From assembly GCF_020907275.1 (NCBI RefSeq), contig NZ_JAJJWI010000019.1, forward strand, positions 18,196 to 82,195: a stretch of DNA of 64,000 nucleotides, given 5' to 3'. The notes under the pieces were generated by a model, which saw only the letters and a program-made list of their open reading frames with translations, was not told the DNA's origin and did no database searches. Made by a program: the position numbers and the translations under genes. Position 1 is the first letter of the stretch; each line of letters opens with the position of its first letter. Below, in pieces: positions 25,107-34,130 of this stretch. The stretch comes from Pontibacter silvestris. Lineage in GTDB: Bacteria; Bacteroidota; Bacteroidia; Cytophagales; Hymenobacteraceae.

Positions 25107-27506
25107 ATGGCTGATTGGAAGATAACCTACGATAGTTGGAAACCTGAAGAACAGCCACTACGGGAGGCGCTTTGCACCTTAGGAAACGGCTATTTTGCCA
25201 CGCGTGGAGCCGCTGAAGAATCCACAGATGATGAGAAAGTTAATTACCCTGGTACTTACCTGGCAGGAGGCTATAACAGGCTTGTCTCGAAAGTAGCAGA
25301 TCGTGACATTGAGAATGAGGATTTCGTAAATTGGCCTAACTGGCTACCGCTTTCTTTCAGACACTCTGATGAAGAAGAGTGGTTTGATCTTGAAAAGGTA
25401 GAACTTATCTCTTTTAGGCAGGAGCTCGATATGAAGGATGCCTTGTTGAAGCGCTGGCTACACTTCCGTGACAAAGCAGGCCGTGAGACATCTATTTATA
25501 GTAAACGCTTTGTAAGCATGGCTGACTCCCATGTAGCTGCTATTGAGTGGGAGTTTACTCCTGTGAATTGGTCAGGAGAGGTTGAACTTCGCTCGGCTTT
25601 GGGTGGAAGCGTGACAAACAATGGCGTTCCCCGTTACCGCAAACTAAAAAGTAAGCACCTGGAGCCTTTACAGACCGGGCAGCATAAAGAAGATACAGTT
25701 TTTCTGCTTGTACAAACAAATCAGTCGAAGATAAGAATGGCCCAGGCTGCCCGAACGCGAGTGTACGTGGAGCCTATTGCTTGTCAGGTGCAAAGGGATA
25801 CACATCAGAAACAAGATTATGTAGAACAGTTACTGCGGCTATACTGTGAGCAAGGGCACTCCTTCCGTTTAGAGAAAGTCGTCACGCTTTACACTTCCCG
25901 GGATTTTGCCATTTCAGAAGTACTGCAGGATGCATGCCTAAACATAGACCGGTTAGGTAGTTTTACGCAGTTACTGGAAGATCATAAAAGGTCATGGAGC
26001 AGGCTCTGGAACCGATGCGATTTAGGTTTGGCCTGCAATGATAAAGCTCAGACAATTCTGCGGCTGCACATTTTTCACCTGCTGCAAACTGCTTCCCCTC
26101 ATATTGTTAGTATGGATGTGGGTATACCTGCACGGGGACTGCATGGTGAAGCGTACCGGGGGCACATTTTTTGGGATGAACTTTTTATATTTCCTTTCCT
26201 GAACCTGCACTTACCAGAACTTACACGGGCACTTTTAAGATATCGCTTTCACCGACTTCCGGAGGCGCGCTTCTTAGCAGAGGAAGCAGGGTACAAAGGA
26301 GCTATGTTTCCTTGGCAAAGTGGTAGTACAGGACGTGAGGAAAGCCAGGTAATTCATTTGAATCCCAAGTCTGGTAATTGGGTGAAAGATGATACACATC
26401 TGCAACGCCATATAAGTGCGGGCATTGCCTATAATGTATGGCAGTATTTTCAGGCTACTGAGGACATGGAGTTTCTCACTTTTGCCGGAGCAGAAATGAT
26501 ATTTGACATAGCTCAGTTTTGGTCTACCATTGCCGTTTACAATCCAAAGCGGGAACGGTATGAGATTCATCATGTAGTGGGGCCGGATGAATATCATACA
26601 CAATATCCTGACTCTGATGAACCAGGCCTGAGCAACAACGCCTATACCAATGTAATGGCTGTCTGGGTTATTCAGTGTGCATTAGGAACTTTCGATATAC
26701 TGGATGAATCAAGAATAAGTGAACTCTTTCAGAAGCTTAACATCACAGATGATGACTTGGAACGCTGGCGTGACATAAGCCATAAAATGTTTGTGCCTTT
26801 TATAGGTGACAGTAACATTATTGCTCAGTTTGAGGGATATGAAAACTTACTGGATTTCCCGTGGGATAAATATAAGCAGAAATATGGCGAGTCAATGCGA
26901 TTGGATCGTATTCTGGAGAGCGAGGGAGATAGTGTAAACCGGTACAAAGCCAGTAAACAAGCTGATGTGCTGATGCTTTTTTACCTATTTTCTTATGACG
27001 AGTTACTGAAGCTTTTTGGGCAGCTAAACTATGAGCTAAAACCTGAAAATGTTCAGGAAAACATCGTGTATTATGAGCAGCGCACTTCCCATGGTTCTAC
27101 TTTAAGTAAGATTGTGCACTCGTGGGTACTGGCACGGTCTGACAGAAAACGTTCCTGGTCAAACTTTGAAGTGGCACTGGTAAGTGATGTAGAAGATGTA
27201 CAAGGAGGTACAACGCCAGAAGGTATACACCTGGGTGCAATGGCCGGTACTGTTGACCTGGTACAACGCGGGTATACAGGCTTAGAGATACGAGACAATG
27301 TTTTGTGGCTTGACCCTGCACTGCCAGAGGAGATAGGTTGCCTAAACCTGCAACTCCGTTACAGAGGCCATTGGCTGCGCCTGCAAGCTACAACACAAAA
27401 ATTAAAAATAACCTTTGACCGAGGCTGGTCTAAAGAAGTTCAGGTCGGTGTAAAAGGGGTGGTTTATACTTTTAGAACCGGAGATGAACGTGAATTTGAT
27501 ATTTAG
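25107..27506 (+). CDS. GH65 family disaccharide phosphorylase/hydrolase
   Basis: A 799-residue cytoplasmic protein (no signal peptide) with the GH65 layout: N-terminal beta-sandwich (about 1-270), linker, (alpha/alpha)6 barrel and small C-terminal beta domain. Landmarks are FWDELFIFPFLN, the catalytic acid in VVGPDEYH (Glu495), LSNNAYTNVMAVW, and RTSHGSTLSKIVHSWV, the phosphate-site motif of GH65 phosphorylases. The substrate could be trehalose, maltose, kojibiose or nigerose; motif reading cannot separate these. Adjacent beta-phosphoglucomutase and trehalose-phosphatase-like genes favour an alpha-glucobiose pathway via beta-G1P. Confidence 0.92.
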   Translation: MADWKITYDSWKPEEQPLREALCTLGNGYFATRGAAEESTDDEKVNYPGTYLAGGYNRLVSKVADRDIENEDFVNWPNWLPLSFRHSDEEEWFDLEKVELISFRQELDMKDALLKRWLHFRDKAGRETSIYSKRFVSMADSHVAAIEWEFTPVNWSGEVELRSALGGSVTNNGVPRYRKLKSKHLEPLQTGQHKEDTVFLLVQTNQSKIRMAQAARTRVYVEPIACQVQRDTHQKQDYVEQLLRLYCEQGHSFRLEKVVTLYTSRDFAISEVLQDACLNIDRLGSFTQLLEDHKRSWSRLWNRCDLGLACNDKAQTILRLHIFHLLQTASPHIVSMDVGIPARGLHGEAYRGHIFWDELFIFPFLNLHLPELTRALLRYRFHRLPEARFLAEEAGYKGAMFPWQSGSTGREESQVIHLNPKSGNWVKDDTHLQRHISAGIAYNVWQYFQATEDMEFLTFAGAEMIFDIAQFWSTIAVYNPKRERYEIHHVVGPDEYHTQYPDSDEPGLSNNAYTNVMAVWVIQCALGTFDILDESRISELFQKLNITDDDLERWRDISHKMFVPFIGDSNIIAQFEGYENLLDFPWDKYKQKYGESMRLDRILESEGDSVNRYKASKQADVLMLFYLFSYDELLKLFGQLNYELKPENVQENIVYYEQRTSHGSTLSKIVHSWVLARSDRKRSWSNFEVALVSDVEDVQGGTTPEGIHLGAMAGTVDLVQRGYTGLEIRDNVLWLDPALPEEIGCLNLQLRYRGHWLRLQATTQKLKITFDRGWSKEVQVGVKGVVYTFRTGDEREFDI

Positions 27507-27638
27507 GTGTCCATCATAATGAAAGTGTTGCCTCCAATTTGTATATACTTTAGTAGTGGCAGTAACTGACGTAATTCTTTACCTAAGCCTGATAAGGTTG
27601 TTAACGAAGAATTTACCTCTACATCTTTAAAAGAAATT

Positions 27639-28577
27639 ATGCATAAAATAATCACTATAACAGTAAACCCAGCGCTCGATAAGAGCACAAGTGCTAAAAA
27701 TATAGTGTCTGACGATAAAATACGATGTGCTTCTCCAGTGTACGAACCAGGAGGAGGAGGTATAAATGTTTCCAGGGCAATCAAAAAGTTAGGCGGTGAA
27801 TCTTGTGCCTGGTTTTTGGCCGGAGGACCTCCCGGAGTAAAGCTACAGGAACTATTAAAAGAAGAGGAGGTTGATTTCTGGGCAGTAGAAACCAGGAATT
27901 GGAGCCGCGAAAACCTAATGGTAGTGGATGAAGCCATAGGCAAACAATATAGATTTGGTATGCCAGGTTCTGAAACATATGAAGAAGAATGGATGCAGAT
28001 CATAAACAGGTTGGAGAAGCTGGAAGAGGTACCTGAATACGTGATTGCCAGTGGCAGTTTACCGCCAGGTGTACCAGATGACTTTTACTATCAGCTTGCC
28101 GTGATTGCCAATAAACGTAACTTTAAATTAATTGTAGACACGTCAGGTGCTGCTTTACTGAAAGCGGCTAGTGAAAGTATATTTCTGCTTAAGCCAAACC
28201 AGGCTGAACTTCCGGCGCTGGCAGAACAAGATAAAGTACATCCTTTGGCGATGGAAGATGTGGCGATGAAGGTACTGGAAGAAGGGAAATGCCAGGTACT
28301 GGTTGTTTCACTTGGGCCTCGTGGAGCAATGTTGGCTACAAAAGAAAAAGGTATTTCTTATGTAGTACCTCCTTCAGTTAAACAAGGTAGTGCTGTTGGT
28401 GCCGGAGATAGTATGGTGGCAGGTATGGTACTAGGGTTGCAGCGAGGCTATGATATGGAAGATGTTGTACGTTACGGTGTAGCTGCAGGTAGTGCTGCTA
28501 CGATAACACCTGGTTCAGAGCTCTGCCGTAAAGCAGATACAGAAGCAATCTATCAGTGGCTTCAGCAGCATAAATAA
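27639..28577 (+). CDS. PfkB-family hexose-phosphate kinase (1-phosphofructokinase type)
   Basis: A 312-residue ribokinase-fold protein. It has the N-terminal ITVNPALDKST motif and GGGGINVSRAIKKLGG typical of 1-phosphofructokinase/6-phosphofructokinase-2/tagatose-6-P kinases, and the signature GAGDSMVAGMV with catalytic Asp257. Whether it phosphorylates F1P, F6P or tagatose-6-P is not clear. The position after GH65/beta-PGM and next to pgi and aldolase would suit 6-phosphofructokinase (Pfk-2) activity, which is inference. The 132-base gap after GH65 contains no terminator, so it may be in the same transcript. Confidence 0.88.
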   Translation: MHKIITITVNPALDKSTSAKNIVSDDKIRCASPVYEPGGGGINVSRAIKKLGGESCAWFLAGGPPGVKLQELLKEEEVDFWAVETRNWSRENLMVVDEAIGKQYRFGMPGSETYEEEWMQIINRLEKLEEVPEYVIASGSLPPGVPDDFYYQLAVIANKRNFKLIVDTSGAALLKAASESIFLLKPNQAELPALAEQDKVHPLAMEDVAMKVLEEGKCQVLVVSLGPRGAMLATKEKGISYVVPPSVKQGSAVGAGDSMVAGMVLGLQRGYDMEDVVRYGVAAGSAATITPGSELCRKADTEAIYQWLQQHK

Positions 28578-28590
28578 TAAGTACGATTAA

Positions 28591-28640
28591 GCACAAAATA
28601 AAAAAGGTGGAGTCAAAGCTCCACCTTTTTTATTTTGTGC
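28591..28640. terminator. bidirectional terminator, 22-bp perfect stem
   Basis: The arms at 28591-28612 and 28619-28640 are exact complements around a 6-base loop, with GGTGGAG/CTCCACC at the tip and A/T tracts outside. It separates the convergent PfkB-type and aldolase genes; the stem ends 5 bases before the aldolase stop. Confidence 0.9.
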
Positions 28641-28644
28641 TGTA

Positions 28645-29724
28645 TTAAGCATTACGGTTAATAGCATTCAAGTCTTCGAAAGCTTCTTTGAGACGAGTAA
28701 TGAATGTTTTCTCGCCTTCACGCAGCCAAACACGTGGGTCGTAGAACTTTTTATTAGGCTCATCAGCTCCTTTAGGGTTGCCAAGCTGAGCTTGCAGATA
28801 TTCTTTTTTATCCTCGTAGTAGTTTTTAATTCCTTCCCAGAAAGCCCACTGCATATCTGTATCGATGTTCATCTTAATGGCACCGTACTCAATAGCTTCT
28901 TTGATTTTCGCTTTTTCTGAGCCAGATCCACCGTGAAATACGAAGTTTACCGGGTTAGGACCTGTGCCGAATTTCTCCTTGATAAACTCTTGTGAGTTCT
29001 TCAGAATTTCTGGGCGAAGTTCTACGTTACCTGGCTTATAAACACCATGTACATTACCGAAAGCAGCAGCAATAGTAAAGCGATGGCTAATTTTGTTAAG
29101 CTCTTCGTAAGCATAAGCTACTTCTTCTGGTTGTGTATACAGGCGAGAGCTGTCTACATCAGAGTTGTCTACACCATCTTCTTCACCACCAGTTACACCC
29201 AATTCTATTTCTACGGTCATGCCCATTTTGTTCATACGCTTCAGGTAGCTGGCGCATGTTTCCACATTTTCATGGATTTGCTCCTCAGACAGGTCCAGCA
29301 TATGTGAACTGAACAATGGTTTTCCGTGCTCTTTAAAGAACTTCTCACCTGCATCTAACAAGCCATCAATCCAAGGAAGCAGTTTTTTTGCGGCGTGGTC
29401 TGTGTGCAATACAACAGGCACACCGTAAGCTTCTGCTAATAAATGCACGTGCTGTGCACCAGAAATAGCACCGGCTATAGCAGATTTCTGTAGCTCGTTT
29501 GCTAAACCTTTGCCGGCAACAAACTGTGCTCCACTATGAGAGAACTGAATAATTACCGGAGAGTTAACTTCTCTTGCTGTTTCTAATACAGCATTAATAG
29601 AGTTTGTTCCGATTACGTTTACGGCCGGAAGGGCAAAATTATTTTCATTGGCATACTTAAACAGTTCTGTTACTTCATCACCGAATAATACACCTGGTCT
29701 GAACTTAGTCTTTGTCTCGCTCAC
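28645..29724 (-). CDS. fbaA: Class II fructose-bisphosphate aldolase
   Basis: A 359-residue cytoplasmic zinc enzyme that cleaves F1,6BP to DHAP and G3P. The zinc/catalytic motif VLHTDHAAKK (Asp109, His110) aligns in position with E. coli FbaA. ELGVTGGEEDGVDN, FGNVHGVY and FVFHGGSGS (DHAP phosphate loop) follow. The length and insertion pattern are those of the class IIA group. It is convergent with the PfkB-type kinase gene and monocistronic. It completes a local glycolytic path from G6P to triose phosphates with pgi and pfkB. Confidence 0.97.
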   Translation of the reverse strand: MSETKTKFRPGVLFGDEVTELFKYANENNFALPAVNVIGTNSINAVLETAREVNSPVIIQFSHSGAQFVAGKGLANELQKSAIAGAISGAQHVHLLAEAYGVPVVLHTDHAAKKLLPWIDGLLDAGEKFFKEHGKPLFSSHMLDLSEEQIHENVETCASYLKRMNKMGMTVEIELGVTGGEEDGVDNSDVDSSRLYTQPEEVAYAYEELNKISHRFTIAAAFGNVHGVYKPGNVELRPEILKNSQEFIKEKFGTGPNPVNFVFHGGSGSEKAKIKEAIEYGAIKMNIDTDMQWAFWEGIKNYYEDKKEYLQAQLGNPKGADEPNKKFYDPRVWLREGEKTFITRLKEAFEDLNAINRNA

Positions 29725-30079
29725 TGTTAGTTAGGTTATTTAAGTTTGAACGTTAATATTAGCTTATATTGATTTTTCAATATGCAGCCTGAAATTACTA
29801 AAATTAAAAATAACAGTCATTAAATTTGGGCTATAGTTTAAATAAAATGATATTTTCAGCTGTTTCAATACCATTCCGTAGTAGCACTGTATGATTGATT
29901 ATTTTGTAGGAACGGAAACACTGTACCCTATTTATGGAGTAGAAGTTACCTTATTTGAAATACATTTATTTAACGATTGGGAATCGCATTCGTTTTATTC
30001 TGTAGTCTTTGGCTATAAAGAAATTATAACTTCATTAATATTGTCTTATAGTTTCTTTTTATAGATAAGCAGCTAGATG
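29725..30079. other. intergenic region with one small ORF
   Basis: 355 bases between the start of fbaA and the end of the opuC-like gene. The only open frame of note is the 57-codon one at 29891-30064. No promoter for fbaA was recognised by exact consensus. Confidence 0.5.
29891..30064 (+). CDS. possible small ORF (57 aa), unknown
   Basis: ATG to TAG with no interruptions: MIDYFVGTETLYPIYGVEVT, then an aromatic-rich stretch (FEIHLFNDWESHSFYSVVFGYK) and a hydrophobic end. The composition looks protein-like, unlike other short frames in these spacers, and it could be a remnant of a larger gene. No family, no promoter and no terminator recognised. Confidence 0.3.
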   Translation: MIDYFVGTETLYPIYGVEVTLFEIHLFNDWESHSFYSVVFGYKEIITSLILSYSFFL

Positions 30080-31639
30080 CTATTGCTCCAGATAATGTTT
30101 TAAATCCGAAATAGTGGTGATATGAAGCCTTTTAGCTTGTTGCTCCCGCATCATCAGCGCATAGGTGTTGTTGAAGCCCAAAGGAGGCAACCATTCAATT
30201 TGGAAACGCTCCTGAAATCGCGTTGAAACATATTTGAACATAAGTTCTTTATCTTTAGAAAGTGAATCAGCCAGTGCAGGAGGCGTATTCAGAATGACCT
30301 GCAGGCCTGTGCCTGTGTACTCCGGGTAAATATCAATTTCGCCAGCAGCAAGTGCATCAAAGCATATTTTAGTGCCTCCTAAACCTGTTTTAGCTGATAC
30401 CTGCAGATCAGTATAACCTTTGATCAGTTGCGAAAGCATTTCGGTGAGAATGTATTGCTCTGTGAAAATTTTTGAGCCCAGTACTATGGTTTCTCCTAAG
30501 CCACTTCTTGATGCCTGCCATAAACCCTTCTTTTTTAAATAGGCTTTAGCCACATCGGCAGGGGATTGTTTTGCAAAATCTACCTGATAATTAAGCTCTG
30601 TCATTAAAGAGTCATTAATGGTGCCACTAAGCAATTCCAACACCTGCCGTAGTTCCGGATGCTGCTGCAGTACAGGTTCCCTTACCAGAAAAGCAGCATG
30701 ATAGGGCGGGAATGATTGTTTATCATCTTCCAGTACCCTAAGGTTATATGTTTTGATTTTACCGTCGGTGGAATATCCGTCAATAATATCTACGTCACTT
30801 TCATAAACAGCTTTATATACTAAGGCGGGTGCCATAATAACGGTATTCAGATCAAGCTGGTAAGTTGCTTTCAAACCTGGATAGCCATCCGGTCGGCCGG
30901 CAAATTCCGGGCTGAGCCCTGCCTGTAGCTTAGCGTTGTTTGGTATCAGGTAAAAAGAAGAAAACAAAGGTATGCCTAGGCAAAACAAGAGCAAGGCCGG
31001 TTTTAACCTGCCCCGGCGTAGGTTCTGCAGGCGAGCCAGTATAAAGTCAAATGCAATGGCCAATAAGGCTGCCGGAATAGCGCCTGCCAGAATCATGGGG
31101 GTGTTGTTGAGAGCAATTCCTCCAAAAATAAACTCTCCCAGCCCGCCAGCGGCAATATAAGCAGCCAGTGTAGCCACACCTACATTTAATACCGCAGCCG
31201 TACGAATACCTGCAAAAAGAACAGGCAGGGCTAAAGGTAGCTCTATACGTGTCAGAAGTTGCCAGTCAGTCATGCCCATGCCACGCGCTGCTTCTTTCAG
31301 CGTAGGGTCTACTTGCATAACACCTGTATAAGTATTCCGGATAATAGGCAGCAGGGAGTAAAGAAACAAAGCAAATATGGCTGGCTTAGGGCCAATGCCT
31401 AAAAAAGGAATAAGGAAACCTAACAAGGCAATACTTGGGATAGTTTGTAAAATACCTGCTATGCCCAACACTGTACCTGATCCTCTCTTGTACCTGGTGA
31501 TGAGTAGCCCCAATGGTAAACCAATCACTATTGACAGGGATAATGAGATTATGGTAAGGCCAATATGCTCCAGTGTTTGCTCCAGTAACTTCCCGGATTG
31601 CAGCCGTACAAAGTCAACAAATGCTGCAAGATCATTCAT
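30080..31639 (-). CDS. Osmoprotectant ABC permease fused to substrate-binding domain
   Basis: A 519-residue protein with two parts. Residues about 1-210 form an OpuCB/ProW-like permease with the EAARGMGMTDWQLLTRIELPLALP loop (the EAA motif). A connecting hydrophobic segment at about 215-235 leads into a periplasmic OpuAC-like glycine-betaine/choline/carnitine-binding domain (KATYQLDLNTVIMAPALVYKAV, GETIVLGSKIFTEQYILTEML, EIDIYPEYTGTGLQVIL). The fused layout is known for OpuF/OpuC-type quaternary-amine importers. It overlaps the ATPase gene by 4 bases, so translation is coupled. The exact osmolyte cannot be told. Confidence 0.9.
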   Translation of the reverse strand: MNDLAAFVDFVRLQSGKLLEQTLEHIGLTIISLSLSIVIGLPLGLLITRYKRGSGTVLGIAGILQTIPSIALLGFLIPFLGIGPKPAIFALFLYSLLPIIRNTYTGVMQVDPTLKEAARGMGMTDWQLLTRIELPLALPVLFAGIRTAAVLNVGVATLAAYIAAGGLGEFIFGGIALNNTPMILAGAIPAALLAIAFDFILARLQNLRRGRLKPALLLFCLGIPLFSSFYLIPNNAKLQAGLSPEFAGRPDGYPGLKATYQLDLNTVIMAPALVYKAVYESDVDIIDGYSTDGKIKTYNLRVLEDDKQSFPPYHAAFLVREPVLQQHPELRQVLELLSGTINDSLMTELNYQVDFAKQSPADVAKAYLKKKGLWQASRSGLGETIVLGSKIFTEQYILTEMLSQLIKGYTDLQVSAKTGLGGTKICFDALAAGEIDIYPEYTGTGLQVILNTPPALADSLSKDKELMFKYVSTRFQERFQIEWLPPLGFNNTYALMMREQQAKRLHITTISDLKHYLEQ

Positions 31640-32613
31640 AGGTTCAGGGTTTGAATATATTTGTCTACAGCAGCCATTATGTCTGAAATTCCCAAGTGCA
31701 GTGCCGGAGTAGTAGCTGTTGCTTCTAAGGCTATTACTGGTCTTGGGTAAGTTGCAACAGATAACAGTTGCGTTGCCTCTAGCACACTTGCTGTTCCAGG
31801 TAAAGTTATTATATTGGTGTCTGTAAAAGTGAGGTGTGGCTGCAGATAAGAATGTAACTCCGCTAACTGTAACACCTGAAGTTGAAGCTGAAAACGCCGC
31901 TCCTGCAGAAAACGCCTTACAAATGCGTTGGCTGGCTGAAACACAAGTTCTTTTGGTGTACCAAGCTGCTGAATTTCCCCTTTATCCATTAAGCAAATCC
32001 TGTCACCAAGTTCAAAGGCTTCCTGAATGTCATGCGTTACCAGAATAACAGTTTTATGGCGCAATGCCTCCAGGTTCCTGAACTCATGCAGGATACTACT
32101 ACGGGTAATAGGGTCGAGAGCACCAAATGGCTCATCCATCAGCACCACAGGAGGGTCTGTAACCAAGGCCCTTGCCAAACCAACACGCTGTTGCTGGCCT
32201 CCGCTTAACTCGCGTGGATATTTCCATAGATACTTCTGGGCAGATAACCCCATTATTTCCAGTATCCTGCTCGTTTGCGTTTCTGTTTTGCTTTTGTTCC
32301 ATCCTAACAGCCGGGGTACTACTGCTATATTTTCCTTTACAGTATAATGCGGAAACAATCCTGCACCTTGAATCACATAACCTATCCTTCGCCGCAGCTC
32401 CTCAGGCTTTTGCTGTTGTATGTTCTTTCCGGCTACCTCTATACTTCCTGCAGAGAGTTCTATGAGTCTGTTTATTAGTTTTAGCGTTGTCGTTTTACCG
32501 CAACCGCTAGTTCCCAAAAGCACCAGGGTCTCTCTTTCTTTTATATCAAGAGATATATTATCTACTGCCTTAAAAGAGCTGAACGTTTTGGTTGCATTCC
32601 GGATTCGAATCAT
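31636..32613 (-). CDS. Osmoprotectant ABC transporter ATPase (OpuCA/ProV-like)
   Basis: A 325-residue cytoplasmic ABC ATPase. Walker A is LGTSGCGKTT, signature LSGGQQQRVGLARAL, Walker B VVLMDEPFGALD, and the H-loop VTHDIQEAFELGDRICLMDKGEIQQLGTP. These match the quaternary-amine uptake family. The region after 230 is about 95 residues long, shorter and less conserved than the tandem CBS pair of OpuA/OpuCA proteins that senses ionic strength. It is the first gene of a two-gene operon with the permease-binding protein fusion. Confidence 0.92.
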   Translation of the reverse strand: MIRIRNATKTFSSFKAVDNISLDIKERETLVLLGTSGCGKTTTLKLINRLIELSAGSIEVAGKNIQQQKPEELRRRIGYVIQGAGLFPHYTVKENIAVVPRLLGWNKSKTETQTSRILEIMGLSAQKYLWKYPRELSGGQQQRVGLARALVTDPPVVLMDEPFGALDPITRSSILHEFRNLEALRHKTVILVTHDIQEAFELGDRICLMDKGEIQQLGTPKELVFQPANAFVRRFLQERRFQLQLQVLQLAELHSYLQPHLTFTDTNIITLPGTASVLEATQLLSVATYPRPVIALEATATTPALHLGISDIMAAVDKYIQTLNL

Positions 32614-32716
32614 TATAAAGAAGAAAAATTAAGTATTGAACGGAACAAAAAAAAGTTTTACGGTGACGAGAGTAAAAAGCTTTATGGCTTAACCTCATAT
32701 TTATTTATTGGTCATA

Positions 32717-32750
32717 AAAAAAGGCAGCTGAACAATCAGCTGCCTTTTTT
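32717..32750 (-). terminator. rho-independent terminator of the YsnF pair
   Basis: The arms AAAAAAGGCAGCTG (32717-32730) and CAGCTGCCTTTTTT (32737-32750) surround AACAAT. It is 16 bases after the stop of the gene ending at 32766. Confidence 0.88.
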
Positions 32751-32765
32751 ACTGCTTAATTTCTA

Positions 32766-33554
32766 TTAGATATTTCTGTTATCAGTTCTTCTTGGATCTT
32801 TCTGAGCATCCACTTTGTCTACATCGATGTCAGTTTTGCGAACTGTGCTTTTAATAGTTTCATCGTGCTGCTCAGTTTCTTTTCCAATTCTAACTTCTTC
32901 TACCACGCGAGCTTCTTTGTTTACCATCGGAATCTCAGCATGTTCAGTTATAGTTGTTTCACCTTCTTTGAAGTTGGCAAAGTCACGGTCTGTTGCCGGA
33001 CGGTTAACTGGGTTCCTTTCTACGTGTACATGCTCTTCACGCAAGCGCATGCTTTCCTGAACCGGTCGTTCTACAATACGACTTCTTAATCGTACACCAC
33101 CTGTTTCTACTTCACGCTTACCCACTTCCATTTGCTCTTCTATTACTGGAATAGACTGGCCTGCAGTTGTACCACTAGTTGCTGTACCTGTTGGTGGGGT
33201 AGCGGTACCCTGTGGTCTGCTGTTAAGATCGTTTACGTCAATGGCTCCGCAGTTATCCAGAGTTTCAGCAGCACGTTGCGCCTCATCTTTAGATTGAGCA
33301 TGGACAGTTACAACCCATCCACGTCGAGCTGCTTCTGAATATCTTTTAGCCTCATCTTTATCATCAAAAAGATTATTAAAGAAATTATGAACACGCTCAG
33401 GGTTACCTGTGGTTGTTGTGCCACCAGACTGAGTATCTACACTTTGACTTAATACATCTATATTCTGTGGCCTAAGATTGATACTCTCAAGTTTTTGTGC
33501 GGCCGTTTGTGCATCTATTCCTTTATTGAAAATTCCTACTACTGTCTGTGTCAT
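32766..33554 (-). CDS. YsnF/AvaK-domain stress protein with N-terminal YflT-like domain
   Basis: A 262-residue soluble protein. Residues 1-95 (VVGIFNKGIDAQTAAQKLESINL ... YSEAARRGWVVTVHAQSKDEAQRAAETLDNCGA) fit the heat-induced stress protein YflT / general stress protein 17M domain. After a Thr/Gly-rich linker (about 108-132), residues 133-250 form a YsnF/AvaK domain (DUF2382) with IPVIEEQMEVGKREVETGGVRLR and EEVRIGKETEQHDETIKSTVRKTDIDVDKVD. Members are induced by general stress in several bacteria; the biochemical role is unknown. It is 42 bases from the second YsnF-type gene. Confidence 0.88.
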   Translation of the reverse strand: MTQTVVGIFNKGIDAQTAAQKLESINLRPQNIDVLSQSVDTQSGGTTTTGNPERVHNFFNNLFDDKDEAKRYSEAARRGWVVTVHAQSKDEAQRAAETLDNCGAIDVNDLNSRPQGTATPPTGTATSGTTAGQSIPVIEEQMEVGKREVETGGVRLRSRIVERPVQESMRLREEHVHVERNPVNRPATDRDFANFKEGETTITEHAEIPMVNKEARVVEEVRIGKETEQHDETIKSTVRKTDIDVDKVDAQKDPRRTDNRNI

Positions 33555-33586
33555 AGTTTTTAGATTTTAGATTATACATATTAAAT

Positions 33587-33603
33587 GGTTTGATAATCAA
33601 ACC
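33587..33603. promoter_or_regulatory. palindrome GGTTTGATAATCAAACC, possible operator
   Basis: A 17-base palindrome (8-base arms around a central A) that overlaps the stop codon of the upstream YsnF gene and lies 33 bases before the start of the next. The inner 13 bases occur exactly at 4816-4828 too. Confidence 0.3.
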
Positions 33604-34130
33604 TGATCTGGATTGTTATTGCTGTCAACCCGGTTTATATTCACTTCTTCTTTTCGAAGTGTAACTTGTTGCGGTTCGTGCGTTTCTACTTTCCGTTTTG
33701 TAATATGCCACTCTTCTACAAGCTGTATCTTTTTTACTACAACAGAAACCTCACGCAGAACAGGTATTATCATTTTATCTCCTTCATATCGAACCGGAGG
33801 TGGAGTTGTTTCTACAAACTCATTGATCTCAACCCGTTCGACATCTACTTCTTCATGAACAGTCGGAACATTTACGGTAACATTATCCTCATGTACACTT
33901 TTAGAAACGTGTACTGTTCCTGTTTCAACAACCTGTTTTTTAACTTTGAGCTGTTCCTCTATCACTGGTATCGTATCTGATGGTACCGTTTCAGAAGCAT
34001 CAGCTGCAGGAGCAGGTGCTGTTTCAGTATAGTCAGAATCTGAACTGGCATTTCTCTGATTTGCCAGAATGCTTTCATTCAGTTTTTGTTCAAATTCTGA
34101 TTGTTGTGTTTTATCTGCTCTTTTGTTCAT
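33597..34130 (-). CDS. YsnF/AvaK-domain protein (DUF2382), second copy
   Basis: A 177-residue soluble acidic protein. I use the ATG at 34130 (MNKRADKTQQ), since the extension to 34139 starts with TTG. A charged, Ala/Ser/Pro-rich N-terminal stretch (1-55) precedes the YsnF/AvaK domain IPVIEEQLKVKKQVVETGTVHVSK, EEVDVERVEINEFVE and the ending VTLRKEEVNINRVD. It carries only this domain, without the YflT-like part of its neighbour. Tandem YsnF genes of unequal length are common in stress loci. The palindrome at its 3' end may regulate the downstream gene. Confidence 0.85.
   Translation of the reverse strand: MNKRADKTQQSEFEQKLNESILANQRNASSDSDYTETAPAPAADASETVPSDTIPVIEEQLKVKKQVVETGTVHVSKSVHEDNVTVNVPTVHEEVDVERVEINEFVETTPPPVRYEGDKMIIPVLREVSVVVKKIQLVEEWHITKRKVETHEPQQVTLRKEEVNINRVDSNNNPDQV

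Noticed and set aside
27503-28003. 166-codon minus-strand frame over the PfkB-type kinase
   Set aside because: It is the antisense shadow of a gene with clear PfkB motifs; its product is Ser/Pro-rich and lacks any domain.
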